A DNA stretch of 64,000 nt, from the NCBI RefSeq assembly GCF_042646165.1, contig NZ_JBHRTC010000006.1; one strand, given 5' to 3'. This DNA comes from Microbaculum marinum (GTDB lineage: Bacteria > Pseudomonadota > Alphaproteobacteria > Rhizobiales > Tepidamorphaceae). Positions 1 through 8,881 of this stretch are shown here, piece after piece. Each line of letters begins with the position of its first letter. Position 1 is the stretch's first letter. Both the position numbers and the translations under genes were made by a program. Under the pieces are notes generated by a model. That model worked only from the letters and a program-made list of their open reading frames with translations. It had not been told where the DNA came from and made no database searches.

Positions 1-45
1 CAGAAACGGCGGAGTTCAAGTTACATGGAAATTGCGTCAGCGATC

Positions 46-67
46 GCCTCGAACCACGAGGGCGGGT
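46..67. repeat. stray arm of a palindromic intergenic repeat
   Basis: The stretch reading roughly CTCGAACCACGAGGGCGGG recurs almost exactly at about 492-512, where it forms one arm of a larger inverted repeat. It lies just before the GTG start chosen for the GIY-YIG gene. An upstream ATG (position 25) would translate this repeat into protein, which argues against that ATG as the start. Confidence 0.6.
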
Positions 68-72
68 CACAC

Positions 73-360
73 GTGAAGCCGGTTTTCGTCTATATCCTGC
101 GCTGCGCCGACGGTTCCTACTACACCGGCACCACACGCACCTCACTCGAACGGCGGGTCGCCGAACACAACCAGGGAACGTATGGCGGGTACACCAAAAG
201 CCGCCGCCCCGTCACACTGGTGTTCGCCGAGGAATTCCCCCGGGCAGACGATGCGATCGCCGCCGAGCGCCAGATCAAGGGCTGGAGCCGGGCGAAGAAG
301 GAGGCCCTGATTTCGAGCGATTTCGAGAGGCTTCGCGAGCTGGCCCTTCGCCGTGGATAG
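73..360 (+). CDS. GIY-YIG nuclease family protein
   Basis: Small (95 aa) single-domain GIY-YIG protein of the UPF0213/YhbQ type. The modified GIY signature is visible near the N terminus as VYILRCADGSYYTG (VYI then YTG), followed by a conserved Arg in LERRVAEHN, the GGYTK turn and the late ER-QIKGWSR-KKEAL block that ends these proteins. Members are presumed structure- or sequence-specific DNA endonucleases, but the cellular role of the small family is not settled. I chose the GTG at 73 because the alternative ATG at 25 adds residues encoded by a dispersed repeat. No operon partner is evident; an inverted repeat separates it from hisZ. Confidence 0.85.
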   Translation: MKPVFVYILRCADGSYYTGTTRTSLERRVAEHNQGTYGGYTKSRRPVTLVFAEEFPRADDAIAAERQIKGWSRAKKEALISSDFERLRELALRRG

Positions 361-367
361 ACCTACG

Positions 368-512
368 CCAGCGCCTCGTGGTTAGAGACGGCCGCTGACG
401 CGGCCTCCTTACCATGAGGCTCAAGGAATGTGCCGGCGTGTTGAAGCTCAAGAGCATCCCTCATGGTGAGGAACCTTGCGTCAGCAAGGTGTCTCGAACC
501 ACGAGGGCGGGC
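368..512. repeat. intergenic inverted repeat (rhizobial palindromic element)
   Basis: The left arm (about 372-418, GCCTCGTGGTTAGAGAC then GCGGCCTCCTTACCATGAGG) pairs with a right arm (about 457-508, CCTCATGGTGAGG then GTCTCGAACCACGAGG). Each arm is nearly 50 nt and the arms flank a loop of about 40 nt. Elements with CTCGTCCTTCGAGAC and CCTCATCCTGAGGAG cores are widespread between genes in Hyphomicrobiales. The transcript would fold into a long stem between the GIY-YIG gene and hisZ. No coding content is seen. Confidence 0.8.
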
Positions 513-593
513 AGCGGCCGATGGCTGTCGCCATCCACCCCCGCGCCTGCTAAAAGGCCGCGAATCTGTAGCGAGCGTTCGAGACCAGGATCC

Positions 594-1724
594 ATGACCC
601 CGCCCGCCGAACCCGACAAGGCCGTCGACGAGCTGCTGGCGCTGTTTGCCGAGCGCGGGCTGACGCGCGCCGAGCCGGCGATCCTGCAGCCGGCATCGGT
701 GTTCCTCGACCTGTCCGGCGAGGACATCCGAAGGCGGCTCTATCTCGTGCAGGACCCCTCCGGCGGCGAACTGTGCCTGAGGCCCGACTATACCATTCCG
801 GTCAGCCTCGCGCATCTGGCCGGTCCCTCGGCCGGACGGGCGGCGGGCTACAGCTATTTCGGGCCTGTCTTCCGCTACCGGCCGGCCCAGTCCTCGCCGG
901 GGGAATTCAACCAGGCCGGCATCGAGCTTTACGGCATCGAGGACCGTGACAACGCCGACGCGGAGATCGTCGCCCTGTCGCTGGAGGCGGTGAGGCGTTT
1001 CGGACTGACCGCTCCGGAGATCCGTCTCGGCGATCCGGGTCTGTTCATGGCCTTCGTCGAGGCGCTGAACCTGCCGGAGCCGTGGCCGCGCCGCCTGCGC
1101 TCCGCGTTCGGACGGCCCGGCGGCGTCGCCGAGGTGCTGAGCGCGGCGCCGAAGCCCGATGCCGACGGGCGCGGCGCCTACCTGGCCGGCCTCGCGCGCA
1201 CGGACCCGGCCGCAGCCCGGTCCGCGGTCGAGGAGATGGTAGCGGTCGCCGGCATCGCGCCGATCGGCGGGCGCAGCCCGCAGGAGATTGCCGACCGGCT
1301 GATCGAGCAGGCCCAGCTCGCCACCGACGGCGGCCTCGACCCGGATGCCCGCGACGTGCTGCTCCGGGCGGCTGCCGTGGCCGGCAATCCGGAGGACGCG
1401 CTGAAGACGTTCACCGCACTGGCCCAGAGCGCCCGCCTCGACCTCGACGAGCAGCTCGTGGCCTTCGCCCAGCGGCTGCTGACCATGGCGGAGCGAGGCG
1501 TGCCGCTGGAGCGGATGAGCTTTGCCGCCGATTTCGGCCGCCGGCTCGACTACTATACCGGCTTCGTCTTCGAGGTCTTCGACCCGACGCGGCGCGAGAT
1601 CGGCCAGGTCGTCGGCGGCGGCCGCTACGACAGGCTGCTCGGCCGGCTCGGCGCGCCGGGCGAGATTCCCGCCGTCGGCTGCGCCATCTGGGTCGACCGG
1701 CTGACCGGGGGAGAGGCGGCATGA
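594..1724 (+). CDS. hisZ: ATP phosphoribosyltransferase regulatory subunit HisZ
   Basis: HisZ is a catalytically dead paralogue of histidyl-tRNA synthetase. It complexes with HisG and confers histidine feedback on the first step of histidine biosynthesis. At 376 aa the protein has the class II synthetase fold. The motif 2-like region CLRPDYTIPV and YFGPVFRYRPA is near residues 60-95, the FNQAGIELYG block follows, and the C-terminal YYTGFVFEVFD and VGGGRYDRLLGRLG segments near 315-355 are typical. The ATG at 594 is preceded by AGGA and starts where the family starts; a longer frame upstream runs through the repeat and is unlikely. Its TGA overlaps the hisG ATG (ATGA), which indicates translational coupling. 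Confidence 0.93.
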   Translation: MTPPAEPDKAVDELLALFAERGLTRAEPAILQPASVFLDLSGEDIRRRLYLVQDPSGGELCLRPDYTIPVSLAHLAGPSAGRAAGYSYFGPVFRYRPAQSSPGEFNQAGIELYGIEDRDNADAEIVALSLEAVRRFGLTAPEIRLGDPGLFMAFVEALNLPEPWPRRLRSAFGRPGGVAEVLSAAPKPDADGRGAYLAGLARTDPAAARSAVEEMVAVAGIAPIGGRSPQEIADRLIEQAQLATDGGLDPDARDVLLRAAAVAGNPEDALKTFTALAQSARLDLDEQLVAFAQRLLTMAERGVPLERMSFAADFGRRLDYYTGFVFEVFDPTRREIGQVVGGGRYDRLLGRLGAPGEIPAVGCAIWVDRLTGGEAA

Positions 1725-2701
1725 GCGCGCCGTTGCTGATCGCCGTTCCCTCGAAGGGACGCCTGCAGGAGAACGCCGACGCCTTCTTCGCGCGCGCCGG
1801 CCTCGCCGTGACGCGGTCGCGCGGCCACCGCGACTATCGCGGTGCGATCGCCGGCATCGACGGGGTCGAGGTGCTGTTCCTGTCGGCCTCCGAGATCACT
1901 CGCGAGCTGTCCGCCGGCGCCGTCCACCTCGGCATCACCGGCGAAGACCTGGTCCGCGAGGTGATCGCGGATGCCGACGACGCCGTGGAACTGGTGACGC
2001 CGCTCGGCTTCGGCGGTGCAAACGTCGTCGTCGCGGTGCCGCAGATGTGGATAGACGTCCGCACGATGGCCGACCTCGACGACGTCGCACAGGGGTTCCA
2101 CGCACGTCACGGCCGGCGGCTTCGCGTCGCCACCAAGTACGTCAATCTCACGCGCAAGTACTTCGCCGAGCATTCGGTGGGCGACTACGTCATCGTCGAG
2201 AGCCTGGGGGCGACCGAAGGGGCGCCGGCCTCCGGCGCCGCAGACCTGATCGTGGATATCACGACGACCGGGGCTACGCTGGCGGCGAACGCGCTGAAGG
2301 TGCTCGACGACGGCGTCATCCTGATGAGCCAGGCCAATCTCGTCGCGGCGCTGCGGGCCGAGTGGGACGAGCCGCGACGCCGGGCCCTGCGCATCCTTCT
2401 GGACCGCATCGCCGCCGAGGAGCGCGCCCGTCTCGTGCGCGAAGTGCGGGCGAGCGTCCCCGGCGACGGGCGCAGGGTGTTCGAGGAAGCCGCCGGCCGG
2501 TTCGGCTGCGAGGCTCCGTTCGGAGTCGAAAAGGGCGGGCCGCTGCTGCTCCATTGCCCGACGGACACGCTGTACGGGCTGATCGACTATCTTCGCGAGG
2601 CGGACGCCGAGGCGGTGACCGTCGGACAGGTAGACTACGTCTTCCAGGCCCGCAATCCGCTCTACGACAAGGTCGTTTCTCGGCTGGGCGGCCAGCCGTG
2701 A
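1721..2701 (+). CDS. hisG: ATP phosphoribosyltransferase catalytic subunit HisG
   Basis: HisG condenses ATP with PRPP to give phosphoribosyl-ATP, the committed step of histidine biosynthesis. At 326 aa it starts MSAPLLIAVPSKGRL, the usual substrate-binding N terminus. The PRPP-binding loop GAADLIVDITTTGATL lies near residues 175-190. Short HisG proteins that need HisZ are usually about 210-230 aa. This one carries roughly 90 further residues, as in Bradyrhizobium-type HisG, and the extension is not an obvious canonical ACT-like long-form domain. It is coupled to hisZ by a 4-base overlap. Confidence 0.93.
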   Translation: MSAPLLIAVPSKGRLQENADAFFARAGLAVTRSRGHRDYRGAIAGIDGVEVLFLSASEITRELSAGAVHLGITGEDLVREVIADADDAVELVTPLGFGGANVVVAVPQMWIDVRTMADLDDVAQGFHARHGRRLRVATKYVNLTRKYFAEHSVGDYVIVESLGATEGAPASGAADLIVDITTTGATLAANALKVLDDGVILMSQANLVAALRAEWDEPRRRALRILLDRIAAEERARLVREVRASVPGDGRRVFEEAAGRFGCEAPFGVEKGGPLLLHCPTDTLYGLIDYLREADAEAVTVGQVDYVFQARNPLYDKVVSRLGGQP

Positions 2702-2775
2702 TATAGAAGGGTCCGGCGAACCGCGCGGCGGGGGAGGGGGCGGACCTGTTCCATTCGACGACTCCGGAGCACCTC

Positions 2776-3591
2776 GTGCTCGTGATCGCCGTCATGCTCG
2801 CCATGGGCCTGGCGTCCGGGTTCATCGCCGGGTTCTTCGCCGTCACGGGCAGCGTCATTCGGGTGCCGCTGCTGCTGTTCCTCGGCGGCTGGCTGGCCAT
2901 CCCGCCCGAGATGCGGATGCACGTCGCGCTGGCGACTTCGCTAGCCACCGCACTACCGACGATGCTGGCCGCTGCGCGCGCCCATGCCAGGGCAGGCGAC
3001 GTCGACTGGGATATCTGGCGATGGTTCGCGCCGGGCGCCTTCGCGGGCGCGGTGGTCGGGACCGTCGCGGCGATCAACGTGCATTCGAACGTCGTGGAGA
3101 TCGCCTATGTCGTGCTGATCATGCCGATCGGCGTCATCTCGCTGGCGCGGCCCGCCGGCATCCACCTGCTGTCGAAGGCGCCGGTCAACATCTTCGGTAC
3201 ACTGATCCAGACGGTGGTCGGAGCCGGTTCGGCTTTGATCGCGCTTGGGGGCGGCGTCTTCAACGTGATGCTGCTGGGCGGCTGCGGGTTGCCGAAGGAC
3301 AGGGTCGTCGGCACGTCGGCTGCGATTGCACCGGCCATCGTCGGGCCGGCACTCGCGGTCGTCATCATCGGCGGCCTTGGCGTCGAGGGCCTTCCCGCCG
3401 GGCAGTTCGGATACGTCAACCTGCTCGGGTTCGTCTTCATCACGATCGGCGCGATGGTGGCGGCGCCGTTCGGCACGCGGATCAACGCGCGGGTGCCCGA
3501 TCGGCTGCACCGCCGGCTGTACGGGCTCTTCGTGCTCGCGATCGCAGTGAACATGCTCGTCCACCTGCTGATCACGTACGGCGTGGTTTAG
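2776..3591 (+). CDS. TauE/SafE family sulfite exporter-like permease
   Basis: Integral membrane protein (271 aa) of the TauE/SafE (former DUF81) family, proposed exporters of sulfite, sulfoacetate or other organosulfur anions. About eight hydrophobic segments are visible. The first contains AMGLASGFIAGFFAVTGS, the family's half-repeat signature, and the second half begins near residue 140 with VGAGSALIALGGGVF. The GTG at 2776 is used. An in-frame CTG at 2746, closer to the GGGGGAGGGGG tract, could add ten residues. No sulfur-metabolism genes adjoin it, so the substrate is unknown. Confidence 0.85.
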   Translation: MLVIAVMLAMGLASGFIAGFFAVTGSVIRVPLLLFLGGWLAIPPEMRMHVALATSLATALPTMLAAARAHARAGDVDWDIWRWFAPGAFAGAVVGTVAAINVHSNVVEIAYVVLIMPIGVISLARPAGIHLLSKAPVNIFGTLIQTVVGAGSALIALGGGVFNVMLLGGCGLPKDRVVGTSAAIAPAIVGPALAVVIIGGLGVEGLPAGQFGYVNLLGFVFITIGAMVAAPFGTRINARVPDRLHRRLYGLFVLAIAVNMLVHLLITYGVV

Positions 3592-3611
3592 GTGCCGATC
3601 GCGGAAGGGTC

Positions 3612-3911
3612 CTAGGCGGGGCCGGCGGCGGACAGAAGCGCCTCGGACCGTTCGTATTGCCAGGTGCGACGCGCCACCCAGTAGGTCGCGTACATGGCGG
3701 CCGCCACCGGCACCGCTCCCAGTGCGAGATGGAGGGAGGCGGGAAGATGCAGCAGACCGCCGCCGGCCCAGTCGAGCGCAACCGCGGCGAACAGGGCTTC
3801 GGATCCGACCAGGACGGTCATTCCGACCGTGCTGACGATAGCGGGGAGAAGTGCGCTCGCGACGGGCTGGCTGGGCGCGGGACCGGCCCCGACGGTGGCG
3901 GTGGCGTTCAT
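3612..3911 (-). CDS. small hypothetical membrane protein (two TM segments)
   Basis: 99-aa protein that I do not recognise. A short Ala/Pro-rich N terminus is followed by two hydrophobic stretches, about residues 18-45 (LLPAIVSTVGMTVLVGSEAL) and 55-80 (LPASLHLALGAVPVAAAMYA). The tail is basic and acidic (VARRTWQYERSEALL), so it resembles a hairpin inner-membrane protein. The ATG at 3911 is preceded by GAGGAC at suitable spacing. It converges on the TauE gene and diverges from the next small membrane gene at 4264. Third-position GC bias supports coding. Confidence 0.6.
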   Translation of the reverse strand: MNATATVGAGPAPSQPVASALLPAIVSTVGMTVLVGSEALFAAVALDWAGGGLLHLPASLHLALGAVPVAAAMYATYWVARRTWQYERSEALLSAAGPA

Positions 3912-4263
3912 GCGGGTGTCCTCGAAGACGATGGTGCGAGCGGAGCACGGCTGAAACGACGGCATCCGCGAACGCGAATATCGGACCGGCGCCGATCCTG
4001 CGGAAGAGGGGCAAAAATAATTATCCGCACGCGCGCTCGGCCACGCGTTTGCCGCAATTCGGGCGCGGCGTAGCGCCCGTCGGACGGAGAGTCCGGCCTG
4101 ACAGGCGACACCGGGCGCGGCCTGCAAGACGCGTCTTGCGGCCTTCGGTGCAACGCGATCGGCAAGCCGAACACATCCGCCTCGAGCCGTGCGCGAGGGC
4201 GTCTCGCGTGGCTGTGTGCGCTCGTCCGCAACGGACGGCGCCCGTTTCGAGGTCAGGTTCACC
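3912..4263. other. 352-bp divergent intergenic region
   Basis: Separates the minus-strand gene ending at 3612 from the plus-strand gene at 4264, so it should hold promoters for both. It has a locally AT-rich patch (about 4010-4025, GGGCAAAAATAATTATCCG) that is rare in this window. I could not assign convincing -35/-10 boxes, and no reading frame in it is supported. Confidence 0.4.
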
Positions 4264-4572
4264 ATGACTTTTCTCGTCGCCGTCGTCGCGCTGGCTGCGG
4301 TCTTTGCCGCCTTTTCGCTCACGGCAAGGCTGTACCGGTGGCCCCAGCGGCCGGCCTGGGTCGACAGGGAATCCGTCGTGATGCTGGTGAGCGTCGCCTT
4401 GACGGGATGCATCGCGGGGGCGGTGTGCTTCTTCGTCGGGGCCGCTTTCCTGCTGCCACTTCCTCTCTGGGGCGACGCGCTGACGGCAGTCGCCGGACTG
4501 GCCGTCGTCTTCGGACTGGTCCGCGTGGCGGTCGCGGCCATCGCCGGGCGCGCCGGCGGGACCGTGGCGTGA
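4264..4572 (+). CDS. hypothetical membrane protein
   Basis: 102-aa protein with about four closely packed hydrophobic segments (residues 2-20, 38-60, 62-78 and 80-98) and a short polar loop containing WPQRPAWVDRES. I do not recognise a family. The ATG at 4264 follows GAGGTTCACC, a plausible ribosome-binding site. It is 42 bp upstream of another small membrane protein and close to the exoD-like gene, so the three may form one operon. Confidence 0.6.
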   Translation: MTFLVAVVALAAVFAAFSLTARLYRWPQRPAWVDRESVVMLVSVALTGCIAGAVCFFVGAAFLLPLPLWGDALTAVAGLAVVFGLVRVAVAAIAGRAGGTVA

Positions 4573-4614
4573 GGCCTTGCCGCGCGGCGCCGCCGGCGAA
4601 GGAATGACGGGAGC

Positions 4615-5010
4615 ATGACCGTGTCCGACGGCTGGGCGCTCGGGGGGACGGCCCTGGGCCAGTTCGCAGGGGCATTCGTCAATCCGCTGGCCTGGCTCGT
4701 CATGATCGCCGCGGCACTTCTGATCGCGAAGGGACCGCGCAGCAGGCGCATCGCCGGCATCCTGATCGGCCTGTCTTGCGCGCTGCCGGGCGCGGTGATG
4801 TCGGAGTCGGTCTTCGAGGCAGGCACGGGCGTCCTGGGCGGGGCGGCCGGCGGTCTCCTCCTCGCCGAAGTGACCGGCACCCTGGTGCTTCCGGTATTGC
4901 GGCTGCTGGCCTGGTGTGCGGTGACGGCCGGGGATCTGGTCGGGTTCGCGGCGGTTCGACTGGGCGGACGAGTGCGCCAGCCGCCAGGCGATCCGGAGCG
5001 CGAGGCGTGA
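4615..5010 (+). CDS. hypothetical membrane protein
   Basis: 131-aa protein with four predicted hydrophobic segments (about residues 15-35, 42-62, 70-85 and 88-112) and a polar Arg/Pro-rich C-terminal tail. No family is recognised. ATG at 4615 follows GGGAGC. Its TGA overlaps the GTG of the exoD-like gene (GTGA), a strong sign that the two are co-translated. Any role in envelope or exopolysaccharide biology is inference from that coupling alone. Confidence 0.6.
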   Translation: MTVSDGWALGGTALGQFAGAFVNPLAWLVMIAAALLIAKGPRSRRIAGILIGLSCALPGAVMSESVFEAGTGVLGGAAGGLLLAEVTGTLVLPVLRLLAWCAVTAGDLVGFAAVRLGGRVRQPPGDPEREA

Positions 5011-5672
5011 CGGCGACCGACGCGGTCCTGCCGCGACTTCGCAGGCGCGCCCGGCCGCGGCCGGGGCCACGCCTGTCGCGCGTTCTCCGGCAGATCACCC
5101 GGACGGCCGGAGACGGGCGGGTGTCCCTGGAGGATCTGCTGGTCGCCTTCGGCGATCGTGCATTCGGCGCGCTGCTGCTGCTGTTTGCGCTGCCGAACAT
5201 CGTGCCGCTGCCGCTGATCGGCGTGTCGACCGTCCTCGGCATTCCGATGGCCTTCGTCGCTGCACAGATGGCGGCCGGCAGCCGGACTCTCTGGCTGCCG
5301 GGCTGGATCGGGAGACGGTCCGTCGCCGCCGGCGAGTTTCGGGCCGTCATGGGCCCGTTGATCCCGACCGTCGCGCGGGCGGAACGGCTGCTGTCGCCGC
5401 GCTGGCTGTGGCTGACGTCGCCCGGCGCGATGCGTGCCGTCGGAGTGGTGTGCCTCGTGCTGTCGGTGATCCTGCTTTTGCCGATTCCCTTTGCCAACCT
5501 GCTTCCGGCCACCGCAATCGTCGTGCTTGCGCTCGGGCTGTTGCAGAAGGACGGCCTGGCCGTGCTAACGGGGCTGCTGATCGCCGCAATCGCCGCGACG
5601 GTCGCGGCAGGCGTCGTCTATGCCATCGTCAAGACGGCCATCTTCCTGCTGTTCCGGATCGTGTTGCGGTAG
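5007..5672 (+). CDS. ExoD-family exopolysaccharide synthesis protein
   Basis: 221-aa membrane protein of the ExoD family. In Sinorhizobium, exoD mutants are affected in exopolysaccharide production, alkali tolerance and nodule invasion, but the biochemical function is unknown. The conserved central part reads GALLLLFALPNIVPLP followed by GIPMAFVAAQM, near residues 52-95. Two further hydrophobic spans lie in the C-terminal half, with IPFANLLPATAIVVLALGL as the family's second signature. The GTG at 5007 overlaps the upstream stop. It continues the run of small membrane genes beginning at 4264. Confidence 0.85.
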   Translation: MTATDAVLPRLRRRARPRPGPRLSRVLRQITRTAGDGRVSLEDLLVAFGDRAFGALLLLFALPNIVPLPLIGVSTVLGIPMAFVAAQMAAGSRTLWLPGWIGRRSVAAGEFRAVMGPLIPTVARAERLLSPRWLWLTSPGAMRAVGVVCLVLSVILLLPIPFANLLPATAIVVLALGLLQKDGLAVLTGLLIAAIAATVAAGVVYAIVKTAIFLLFRIVLR

Positions 5673-5682
5673 GCAACGGGCG

Positions 5683-6429
5683 TCAGCGCCATGTCTTGAC
5701 CTGGAAGGCGACGTAGGGGCCGTCGTCGTCGGGCTCGATCGCCCACCCGCCGCCGAGCTTGAGCGTCAGCTGCCGGTCGTGCCGGTATTCGACAAGCAGC
5801 CCGTAGCGCTGCTGATCGTAGCCGGGTTCGCCGAAGGCCGCCATCTCCGGCTCCAGCGCGAAGTGCGGCGACAGGGCTACGTTTGCGGAGATGCGGGCGG
5901 TATAGCTTTCCGCCGCCGTCGCATAGGACCCCGAACCGTTGAGAACGACGTCGGAGGTCGGGCGGAACCATCCTTCGATGCGGGCCTTCGCCCCGAACCG
6001 CGTGCCCTGCCGCGACTTGCCCGGATCATGGGGACGGGTCGTCTGGTCCTGGACCGTGGCGCCGCCGTAGATGGTCACGCCGGCATCGTCGCCGATCCAT
6101 TCGAAGCCCGGCATGACGGCCGCGGTCAACAGGCGTCCGCTGATCCTGGTCGATCCGGAGAGGTACGCGAACTCGCCACCCCCGGCGATGGCCCGCAGCC
6201 GCCATCCGGTCTGGTGAAGATCGTCGACGGGCGCCCAGACCAGACCGGCGTGGCCGAACATGGACTCTGCGGCGCTGTCGCCGCCGAAGAACAGATGCCA
6301 GCGCGGCGGGAGCTCGGTTCCGGCCGGCGCCTGCAGCGGGAAGCTCAGTGCCAGTCCGGCAGCAGAGAGCAGACATGTCGTCCGCCAACGCGCGATGCAG
6401 ATGCGCCGGCGCGGCTTCCCCCACGCCAT
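5683..6429 (-). CDS. bcsS: BcsS-type cellulose biosynthesis outer-membrane protein
   Basis: 248-aa secreted beta-strand-rich protein. A basic N terminus and a hydrophobic segment (LLSAAGLALSFPL) look like a signal peptide. The mature part matches the BcsS family of rhizobia: FFGGDSAAESMFGHAGLVWAP near the start, GFEWIGDDAGVTIYGGA in the middle, SRQGTRFGAKARIEGWF and a Trp/Arg C terminus as in outer-membrane barrels. BcsS usually sits with cellulose synthase genes, but no bcsA, bcsB or bcsZ is present here. The ATG at 6429 is chosen because GGAGGGGG lies 8 nt upstream. The 3' end converges with the exoD-like gene only 10 bp away. Confidence 0.72.
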   Translation of the reverse strand: MAWGKPRRRICIARWRTTCLLSAAGLALSFPLQAPAGTELPPRWHLFFGGDSAAESMFGHAGLVWAPVDDLHQTGWRLRAIAGGGEFAYLSGSTRISGRLLTAAVMPGFEWIGDDAGVTIYGGATVQDQTTRPHDPGKSRQGTRFGAKARIEGWFRPTSDVVLNGSGSYATAAESYTARISANVALSPHFALEPEMAAFGEPGYDQQRYGLLVEYRHDRQLTLKLGGGWAIEPDDDGPYVAFQVKTWR

Positions 6430-6566
6430 CCGAAACGTCCCCCTCCGGCCAATCTTCCGTAAGGGAAATTGAACCAGAGTTGGCGGGTCCCCGCAACCTA
6501 TGCGTAAGTCGACCTTCCTCGGAACACGGAAAAGAGGAACCCGCAGGCCGCCGCCAATACGTGGAC

Positions 6567-6592
6567 AAAAAAGGGCGGCACATTGGGCCGCC
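6567..6592 (-). terminator. second rho-independent terminator after groEL
   Basis: Read on the minus strand: GGCGGC, a 7-nt loop, GCCGCC, then C and six Ts. It sits about 15 nt beyond a stronger hairpin and resembles it base for base outside the loop, which suggests a local duplication. Confidence 0.7.
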
Positions 6593-6606
6593 GCCAACAG
6601 GAGGAT

Positions 6607-6634
6607 AAAAAAAGGGCGGCCCGTTGGGCCGCCC
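6607..6634 (-). terminator. rho-independent terminator of groESL
   Basis: Read on the minus strand: a perfect 9-bp stem (GGGCGGCCC / GGGCCGCCC) with a 3-nt loop, followed directly by seven Ts. It lies 27 bp after the groEL stop and separates groESL from the bcsS-like gene on the same strand. Confidence 0.85.
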
Positions 6635-6660
6635 CGGTATTCTCGACGTACCTTACTTCC

Positions 6661-8298
<1,638 letters not shown>

Positions 8299-8360
8299 TG
8301 CTGATTACCTCTTCTACCTGGAGTTCTCGGGTACAAAAAAACCGCGTCCACCCGGGGTGG

Positions 8361-8678
8361 TCACGCGGCCTTCTTCTTCGAGGACTTCTTGACGTCGACG
8401 ATGCCCATGATGTCGGACTCCTTCATGATCAGGTAGTCCTCACCATCGATCTTCACCTCGGTGCCCGACCATTTGCCGAACAGGATGCGGTCGCCGACGG
8501 TGACATCCATGTCGATGCGGTTGCCATCTTCATCGCGGCCACCCGGGCCGACGGCGATGACTTCGCCTTCGCTCGGCTTTTCCTTGGCGGTGTCCGGAAT
8601 GATGATGCCGCCCGAGGTCTTCGCTTCCTCGTCGATGCGCTTCACAAGCACACGGTCGTGCAAGGGACGGAAGTGCAT
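8361..8678 (-). CDS. groES: 10-kDa co-chaperonin GroES
   Basis: GroES caps the GroEL ring. At 105 aa the protein begins MHFRPLHDRVLVKRIDEE. The mobile loop with GGIIIPDTAKEKP is at about residues 22-36 and the roof-loop region GPGGRDEDGNRI is near 45-56. The Lys-rich tail (KKSSKKKAA) is somewhat longer than in E. coli. I chose the ATG at 8678 because GGAGGAG stands 8 nt upstream and family members start here; a longer in-frame extension would run through the CIRCE element. It is the first gene of groES-groEL. Confidence 0.97.
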   Translation of the reverse strand: MHFRPLHDRVLVKRIDEEAKTSGGIIIPDTAKEKPSEGEVIAVGPGGRDEDGNRIDMDVTVGDRILFGKWSGTEVKIDGEDYLIMKESDIMGIVDVKKSSKKKAA

Positions 8679-8745
8679 GAAACGTAGCTCCTCCAATTGG
8701 ATAGCCCTTTGGGCCACTGGGTTGTTGAGACTAAGGGGACGACTG

Positions 8746-8772
8746 TTAGCACTCATCTGATCAGAGTGCCAG
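8746..8772 (-). promoter_or_regulatory. CIRCE operator (HrcA binding site)
   Basis: TTAGCACTC, 9 nt, GAGTGCCAG read on the plus strand. This is the CIRCE inverted repeat (consensus TTAGCACTC-N9-GAGTGCTAA) with an intact half-site nearest groES and two mismatches in the other arm. It lies 68 bp upstream of the groES ATG and just downstream of the promoter, as expected for repression of groESL by HrcA. No hrcA gene is in the window. Confidence 0.93.
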
Positions 8773-8784
8773 CAGACGGCGCAC

Positions 8785-8813
8785 GAGATAAGCGCGGTGC
8801 CCTTGCCTGTCAA
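8785..8813 (-). promoter_or_regulatory. groESL promoter
   Basis: On the minus strand a consensus -35 TTGACA (8808-8813) is followed after 17 bp by TATCTC (8785-8790). This vegetative-type promoter would start transcription just upstream of or within CIRCE. The preceding C and TT also fit an alphaproteobacterial RpoH -35 (CTTGAC), so dual use by RpoH is possible. Confidence 0.7.
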
Positions 8814-8881
8814 GAGGGTGACCCAGAGGTGGGCTCCCGCCTTGCGTGTCGCAAGGACCTCCAAGCGGATTTCCAGGGCGA

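Noticed and set aside
25..72. N-terminal extension of the GIY-YIG protein from ATG 25
   Set aside because: The extra 16 codons encode a dispersed intergenic repeat arm, not a conserved protein part.
414..593. N-terminal extension of HisZ by 60 codons
   Set aside because: It is translated from the inverted repeat and does not match the HisZ family; the ATG at 594 has a ribosome-binding site.
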